Shown here piece by piece: positions 6,510-9,944 of a stretch of DNA of 9,944 nt; the first letter of the stretch is position 1; each line of letters starts with the position of its first letter. Location: positions 1-9,944 of the forward strand of contig CALJSD010000092.1 of assembly GCA_937976325.1 (NCBI GenBank). Direction: 5' to 3'. The position numbers were made by a program, and so were the translations under genes. This DNA is from an uncultured Carnobacterium sp. GTDB taxonomy: Bacteria; Bacillota; Bacilli; Lactobacillales; Aerococcaceae. The notes under the pieces were generated by a model. It did not search any database, was not told where the DNA came from, and was given only the letters and a program-made list of their open reading frames with translations.

Positions 6510-8138
6510 ATGGAAAAACATTGGTGGCAAGAAGTTGTCGTTTATCAAATTTATCCACGTAGTTTTAAGGATTCAAACGGAGATGGGATTGGCGATTTAA
6601 GAGGGATTATCGAGAAGCTCGATTATTTACACACGCTGGGAATTGGAGCGATTTGGCTCTCTCCAGTATACAAGTCGCCAAATGATGATAATGGCTATGA
6701 TATCTCGGACTATGAAGATATCATGGACGAGTTCGGAACGATGGCAGATATGGAAGAATTGATTGCCGAAGCCGATAAACGCGAGATTAAAATTGTGATG
6801 GACCTTGTCGTGAACCATACGTCTGATGAACATCATTGGTTTATCGAGTCAAGAAAAGGAAAAGACAATCCGTACCGTGATTACTATGTGTGGGCGGACC
6901 CTGCTGAAGATGGCGGAGCACCCACAGATTTACAGTCAGTCTTTTTAGGTAGTGCATGGAGATACGATGAAGCCAGTGGTCAATATTTCTTGCATTTATT
7001 TAGTCAAAGACAACCTGATTTGAACTGGGAAAATGAAAAAGTGCGTCATGAAGTTTATGACATGATGAATTTCTGGATTGACAAGGGTGTTGGCGGATTC
7101 CGTATGGACGTAATTGATTTAATTGGGAAAATTCCATTAGAAGGGATTACTTCAAACGGACCAAAATTGCATGAATATTTACAAGAAATGAATAAGGCGA
7201 CCTTCGGAGATAAAGATTTATTGACGGTTGGGGAAACATGGGGAGCGACACCAGAAATCGCGAAACTCTATTCAAACCCAGAACGTCATGAATTATCGAT
7301 GGTCTTCCAATTTGAACATTCACTCCTAGATAATGAGCCAGGGAAAGAGAAGTGGGACCTTAAACCGCTCGATGTAAGTGAATTAAAGGCGGTTCTTTCA
7401 AAATGGCAAACGGAACTTGGAAACGAAGGTTGGAATTCACTATTCTGGAACAACCATGATTTACCAAGAATTGTGTCACGGTGGGGAAACGACAAGGAGT
7501 ATCGTGTTCGTAGCGCTAAAGCCTTCGCAATTCTGCTTCATATGATGAAAGGGACTCCTTATATTTATCAAGGCGAAGAGCTAGGGTTGACGAATACGCC
7601 AGTTTCTAGCATCGAAGAGTTGGATGATATCGAGTCAATTAATATGTATCATGATCGTATCGCTAGAGGATTTAGCGTTGAGTCGATTATGGAGTCGCTT
7701 AACGCGAAGGGTAGAGACAATGCGCGTAGACCAATTCCGTGGACTGCCGAAGCAAATGGTGGATTTACGACGGGGACACCTTGGTTAGCCCTCAATCCAA
7801 ATTACAAAGAGATTAACGTAGAGGCAGAACTCCAAGATCCGGACTCTGTATTCCATACGTATCAAAAATTGATTCAGCTTAGAAAAGAACAACTAATCGT
7901 GGTGTGGGGCGATTATGAGCTACTTGAGACTCATTCTAATGTATTTGCATATTATCGCACGCTTGGGGAAGAAAGATGGTTGACGGTCGTGAATTTATCC
8001 GATTCCTATAATGAAATTTCTGTAAATGCCCGATTTAATAAGGTTTTAGTGGCAAATACAAAGGATGAAATTACAGATTTACACGCTTACAAGCTTTCTC
8101 CATGGCAAGCCTTTGTGGTGGAATTGTCTGGCAATTGA
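6510..8138 (+). CDS. dexB: Glucan 1,6-alpha-glucosidase (GH13, DexB/oligo-1,6-glucosidase type)
   Basis: Releases glucose from the non-reducing ends of isomalto-oligosaccharides and short dextrans inside the cell. The 542-residue protein has the family length and no signal peptide. It shows the calcium loop DSNGDGIGD (21-29), GH13 region I DLVVNH (98-103), region II GFRMDVID (196-203, nucleophile Asp200), region III GETWG (241-245, acid/base Glu242) and region IV NNHD (314-317, Asp317). The Val201 after the nucleophile is the residue known to mark alpha-1,6 rather than alpha-1,4 specificity. Long stretches (SGSAW, QPDLNWEN, MNFWIDKG, TFGDKDLLTVGETWGATPEIAK) recall streptococcal DexB. The start at 6510 follows an in-frame TAG at 6492-6494; its ribosome site (AAAGAGAGA) is weaker than that of the neighbours. 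GGAGGTG at 6471-6477 is too far upstream to serve it. It seems to be monocistronic. Confidence 0.9.
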   Translation: MEKHWWQEVVVYQIYPRSFKDSNGDGIGDLRGIIEKLDYLHTLGIGAIWLSPVYKSPNDDNGYDISDYEDIMDEFGTMADMEELIAEADKREIKIVMDLVVNHTSDEHHWFIESRKGKDNPYRDYYVWADPAEDGGAPTDLQSVFLGSAWRYDEASGQYFLHLFSQRQPDLNWENEKVRHEVYDMMNFWIDKGVGGFRMDVIDLIGKIPLEGITSNGPKLHEYLQEMNKATFGDKDLLTVGETWGATPEIAKLYSNPERHELSMVFQFEHSLLDNEPGKEKWDLKPLDVSELKAVLSKWQTELGNEGWNSLFWNNHDLPRIVSRWGNDKEYRVRSAKAFAILLHMMKGTPYIYQGEELGLTNTPVSSIEELDDIESINMYHDRIARGFSVESIMESLNAKGRDNARRPIPWTAEANGGFTTGTPWLALNPNYKEINVEAELQDPDSVFHTYQKLIQLRKEQLIVVWGDYELLETHSNVFAYYRTLGEERWLTVVNLSDSYNEISVNARFNKVLVANTKDEITDLHAYKLSPWQAFVVELSGN

Positions 8139-8178
8139 AATAACTTTCATATATAATGTAAGTGCATAAAAGTATATG

Positions 8179-8199
8179 GAAAAAATTGTGAATTTTTTC
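8179..8199 (+). terminator. AT-rich inverted repeat after dexB, possible weak terminator
   Basis: GAAAAAATT (8179-8187) and AATTTTTTC (8191-8199) are exact reverse complements around GTG. The stem is nine pairs but almost all A-T, and the T run lies inside the right arm. It is the only terminator candidate after dexB; it could instead be a binding site. Confidence 0.4.
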
Positions 8200-8234
8200 A
8201 AAAGTTAAATTTTCAAAAATTGGCCCTTTGAGTA

Positions 8235-8264
8235 TTGCAATTACAGTTATATTTGTGATATCAT
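8235..8264 (+). promoter_or_regulatory. Upstream promoter candidate for the 8342 gene
   Basis: TTGCAA (8235-8240), an 18-nt spacer and TATCAT (8259-8264), which is preceded by TG at 8256-8257 to form an extended -10. It lies about 40 nt before a second promoter. Confidence 0.45.
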
Positions 8265-8275
8265 ACTTTTTTCAT

Positions 8276-8304
8276 TCTACAAATATGAAAAAATATGGTA
8301 TAAT
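8276..8304 (+). promoter_or_regulatory. Main promoter for the 8342 gene
   Basis: TCTACA (8276-8281), a 17-nt spacer and a perfect TATAAT (8299-8304) with a TGG extension (8296-8298). The best promoter match in the window. The transcript would begin near 8311. Confidence 0.75.
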
Positions 8305-8341
8305 AGTTTGAATAAAAATAAAAGGAGAAAGGGGATGGACG

Positions 8342-9076
8342 ATGAAAGCATTTTTAGCAAAATTACAAGAAGGTTTTAAGTCATTAGGATTAGCGAGTCA
8401 ATTGGGAATAACGCTAGGCCTATCTTTAGCGATGCTAGCAGGTGTTTATGGTATTTCACAGGCAATGAGTCCGATGCAAAAAGTGACTCAAGTCGTAGAA
8501 GTGCAAACAAGTGCACCAGCAAGTTCGTCAACCCCTTCAAGTAATACTGAAAAGAAAGAAATCGCCGAAAAAAAGCAAGAGACCACTCAAGCTCCAACAA
8601 CTGAAACGGTAACCACGGAAAAACAAGTGGTTACTGAAGAAAAGGACACACGAGAGGTTCAAGGAAATGTTGCACAGGTAACTCCAAGTCAAGAGCACAG
8701 AAGAGAAGAGTCGGAAAATGGCCCTCAAACAAGAGAGGCAACTCCAACTGAAGTTCCTACAGTTACTTCAAGTTCAGAAACAGTAGCAACACCACCGAAA
8801 CGCTTGAAACCGTTAGGGAATACGGGTCAAGAGTTTGCGACATTAGACCAAGCTACAGAGTGGATGAAGACGCAATTAGATCAATCTGCAAAAGACCAAG
8901 AAGCAGGGAAACAAAATTGGGTCTATTCAGGAAGAGCATATGAAATTCCATGGAGTGATGGGTCTAAGACAGCAACCGTTGATTTAACGAAGATTGAGAC
9001 TTATACACCAGATCCTACACCAACAGAAACAACTTCTGCACAGACGGTCGAAACGCCTGGAACAGATCATTTATAA
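8342..9076 (+). CDS. Membrane-anchored extracytoplasmic protein with T/E/P-rich stalk, function unknown
   Basis: A 244-residue protein I do not recognise. A basic N-terminus (MKAFLAKLQEGFKS) and one hydrophobic segment (about 21-42) make a signal anchor, so the rest should lie outside the membrane. Residues 55-156 form a low-complexity stalk rich in T, S, E, P, Q and V. A compact region follows (157-217, from PLGNTGQEF through TEWMKTQLDQ to YEIPWSDGSKTATVDL), resembling the small modules at the ends of some surface proteins of lactic acid bacteria; this is an impression only. The tail is again T/P-rich and has no LPxTG sorting signal. Two ribosome sites stand before it: AAAGGGGA (8328-8335) fits this ATG, while AAAGGAG (8321-8327) better fits an overlapping 14-codon frame at 8335. 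Two promoters upstream suggest strong or multiply controlled expression, and its own terminator makes it a single-gene unit. Confidence 0.85.
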   Translation: MKAFLAKLQEGFKSLGLASQLGITLGLSLAMLAGVYGISQAMSPMQKVTQVVEVQTSAPASSSTPSSNTEKKEIAEKKQETTQAPTTETVTTEKQVVTEEKDTREVQGNVAQVTPSQEHRREESENGPQTREATPTEVPTVTSSSETVATPPKRLKPLGNTGQEFATLDQATEWMKTQLDQSAKDQEAGKQNWVYSGRAYEIPWSDGSKTATVDLTKIETYTPDPTPTETTSAQTVETPGTDHL

Positions 9077-9081
9077 AATTG

Positions 9082-9114
9082 AGCACTTTGGTAGCAATGC
9101 CGAAGTGCTTTTTT
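9082..9114 (+). terminator. Rho-independent terminator after the 8342 gene
   Basis: AGCACTTTGG (9082-9091) pairs with CCGAAGTGCT (9100-9109), ten pairs with one wobble, 8-nt loop, followed by a run of six T (9109-9114). Confidence 0.92.
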
Positions 9115-9127
9115 GTTGCTCCAAGAA

Positions 9128-9156
9128 TAGGCAACGGAGCAGGTTTATGATAGAAT
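9128..9156 (+). promoter_or_regulatory. Promoter for the 9187 gene
   Basis: TAGGCA (9128-9133), a 17-nt spacer and TAGAAT (9151-9156) with TGA directly before it (9148-9150), again an extended -10. Confidence 0.55.
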
Positions 9157-9186
9157 AAACATATCTTATTAGAGGAGTGAATATAA

Positions 9187-9756
9187 GTGGAGAATAAAGG
9201 ACGTCGTATTTTAAGTGGGATTATCACAGTTGTGATTGTTTTAGTATTTGCATTTTTACGTTTCCAACGTTATCAAGCAAGACAGGAGCGTCAAAGAGCG
9301 CAACAAGAACAAGTGAAAAATTCTCAAGTGGTTCAACAAGCGATGCAAGATAGCCAGAATAAAATAAACGAAGCTGCTGCTAAAATTAAACAAGCTGCGG
9401 ATAGTGCTAAAGACAAAATTTCAACAACAGAATCAGAAGAGTTGAAGAATGCTGAGATGAATAAAGCTATCGATGATGGATACAACATTGTCAAAACAGG
9501 TGGTAAATTCTATATCGTTAAAGATAATGATTTTTCAAAAGCAGTTGAATTAACAGGAGTAACAGAAGCGCTTGTAATTCCTACTACAGAAGAAGACAAG
9601 AATTTAAAATATAATGCACTAGTTGTTAAAAAAGACGGTGAATATCGAGTTGTTGATGAAACAAAAAACGGTAAAGACGTCTTAGTCTTAACAGGTGAAA
9701 CTATCACTGAAGATACAACATTCGTATTAAAAGGCGATACGCTGTATATCAAATAA
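9187..9756 (+). CDS. Membrane-anchored protein with coiled-coil stalk and duplicated outer domain, function unknown
   Basis: A 189-residue protein of no family I can name. After a basic start (MENKGRR) comes one membrane segment (about 9-24), then a Q/E/R/K/A-rich helical stretch (27-95) that should form a coiled coil, then a beta-type C-terminal region (99-189). That region holds two related units: YNIVKTGGKFYIV...LTGVTE (99-127) and YNALVVKKDGEYRVV...LTGETIT (142-174). The layout is that of a membrane-anchored stalk with a small outer head. The GTG at 9187 is used because AGAGGAGTGA (9171-9180) stands at the right distance and no ATG precedes the membrane segment. It has its own promoter. 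Its order next to another stalked membrane protein suggests, but does not show, a shared cell-surface role. Confidence 0.85.
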   Translation: MENKGRRILSGIITVVIVLVFAFLRFQRYQARQERQRAQQEQVKNSQVVQQAMQDSQNKINEAAAKIKQAADSAKDKISTTESEELKNAEMNKAIDDGYNIVKTGGKFYIVKDNDFSKAVELTGVTEALVIPTTEEDKNLKYNALVVKKDGEYRVVDETKNGKDVLVLTGETITEDTTFVLKGDTLYIK

Positions 9757-9758
9757 AA

Positions 9759-9879
9759 GGATACGAGAAAAGGCGTTAAGAAACGAATCACTGGAGACAA
9801 ATAACGCAAGGGACTGCTCGCAGTCGTGCGGCTATTTGTCGAAGTGGACGTCGTTTCTGCCTTTTCGAGTTCAACTATA
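9759..9879 (+). repeat. Intergenic repeat element, first copy: long imperfect hairpin
   Basis: The element folds on itself almost end to end. GAAAAGGC (9767-9774) pairs with GCCTTTTC (9859-9866); AGAAACGA (9779-9786) with TCGTTTCT (9851-9858); CACT (9789-9792) with AGTG (9843-9846); GACAAATA (9796-9803) with TATTTGTC (9833-9840); CGCA (9805-9808) with TGCG (9827-9830); GACTG (9812-9816) with CAGTC (9821-9825) around a CTCG loop. That is 37 pairs in about 100 nt. It is more GC-rich than the flanks and lacks a T tail. It begins three bases after the preceding stop. It may be a MITE-like or REP-like repeat, or a structured RNA. Confidence 0.7.
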
Positions 9880-9944
9880 GGATGTGAGGAAAGGCGCTTA
9901 TAGGCGATGACGGTTCGCAGTTTAGCCGTAAGCGGTCTGTAAGA
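9880..9944 (+). repeat. Second, partial copy of the intergenic repeat, cut by the window end
   Basis: The first 19 bases match the start of the preceding element (9759-9777) at 15 to 16 positions: both begin GGAT, then GAG, then AAAGGCG. The inner part differs (TAGGCGATGACGG...), so it is a diverged copy or a sister element. Its returning arm lies beyond the window. Confidence 0.55.

Noticed and set aside
9758..9880. 40-codon open frame through the terminal hairpin element
   Set aside because: No ATG or ribosome site; the frame is a by-product of the inverted repeat and changes nothing in its interpretation.
9880..9944. tRNA-like TTCG sequence near the window end
   Set aside because: No acceptor, D or anticodon arms can be drawn; the start matches the preceding repeat instead.
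1..9944. CRISPR array, insertion sequence, prophage or defence system
   Set aside because: No regularly spaced short repeats, no transposase or integrase, and no nuclease, toxin or NTPase-type gene is present.

Overview
This window is a gene-dense stretch of a low-GC Gram-positive chromosome with every supported gene on the + strand. Strong AGGAGG-type ribosome binding sites, GTG starts on prs, lysS and one hypothetical, extended -10 promoters (TGGTACAAT twice, TGGTATAAT once), a class I prs, the dusB-lysS pair, lrgAB and a DexB-type glucan 1,6-alpha-glucosidase all point to Lactobacillales. I lean towards a Carnobacteriaceae/Aerococcaceae type organism such as Granulicatella, but that genus guess is an impression, not something the sequence proves.

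Layout: (1) prs (36-1013) makes PRPP and ends at a strong terminator. (2) Three small multi-pass membrane proteins of unknown function follow (1096-2205), tightly spaced; the second and third look like diverged tandem duplicates. (3) A 170-nt gap before dusB holds an extended -10 promoter, a strong hairpin and what looks like a small gene broken by a one-base frameshift. (4) dusB (tRNA dihydrouridine synthase) and lysS (lysyl-tRNA synthetase) form a tRNA-related pair; lysS also has its own promoter and ends at a terminator. (5) A 309-nt gap (4995-5303) carries that terminator, a three-half-site palindrome that looks like an operator, a promoter, and a leader with a hairpin plus terminator just before lrgA. 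(6) lrgA overlaps lrgB; lrgB is full length but has an in-frame TAG at codon 124. (7) dexB (6510-8138) stands alone between terminator-like hairpins and cleaves isomalto-oligosaccharides in the cytoplasm. (8) Two single-pass, membrane-anchored proteins of unknown function (8342-9076, 9187-9756) have a long T/E/P-rich or coiled-coil stalk and a small outer domain. (9) The window ends in a roughly 121-nt repeated element whose first copy folds into a nearly continuous 100-nt stem; a second copy starts directly after it and runs off the end.

The core genes are ordinary. The parts worth a second look are the stop-interrupted lrgB with its elaborate upstream control region, the frameshifted small ORF ahead of dusB, the duplicated small membrane proteins, the internally duplicated outer domain at 9187-9756, and the terminal hairpin repeats. 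I see no complete novel defence or mobile system here.
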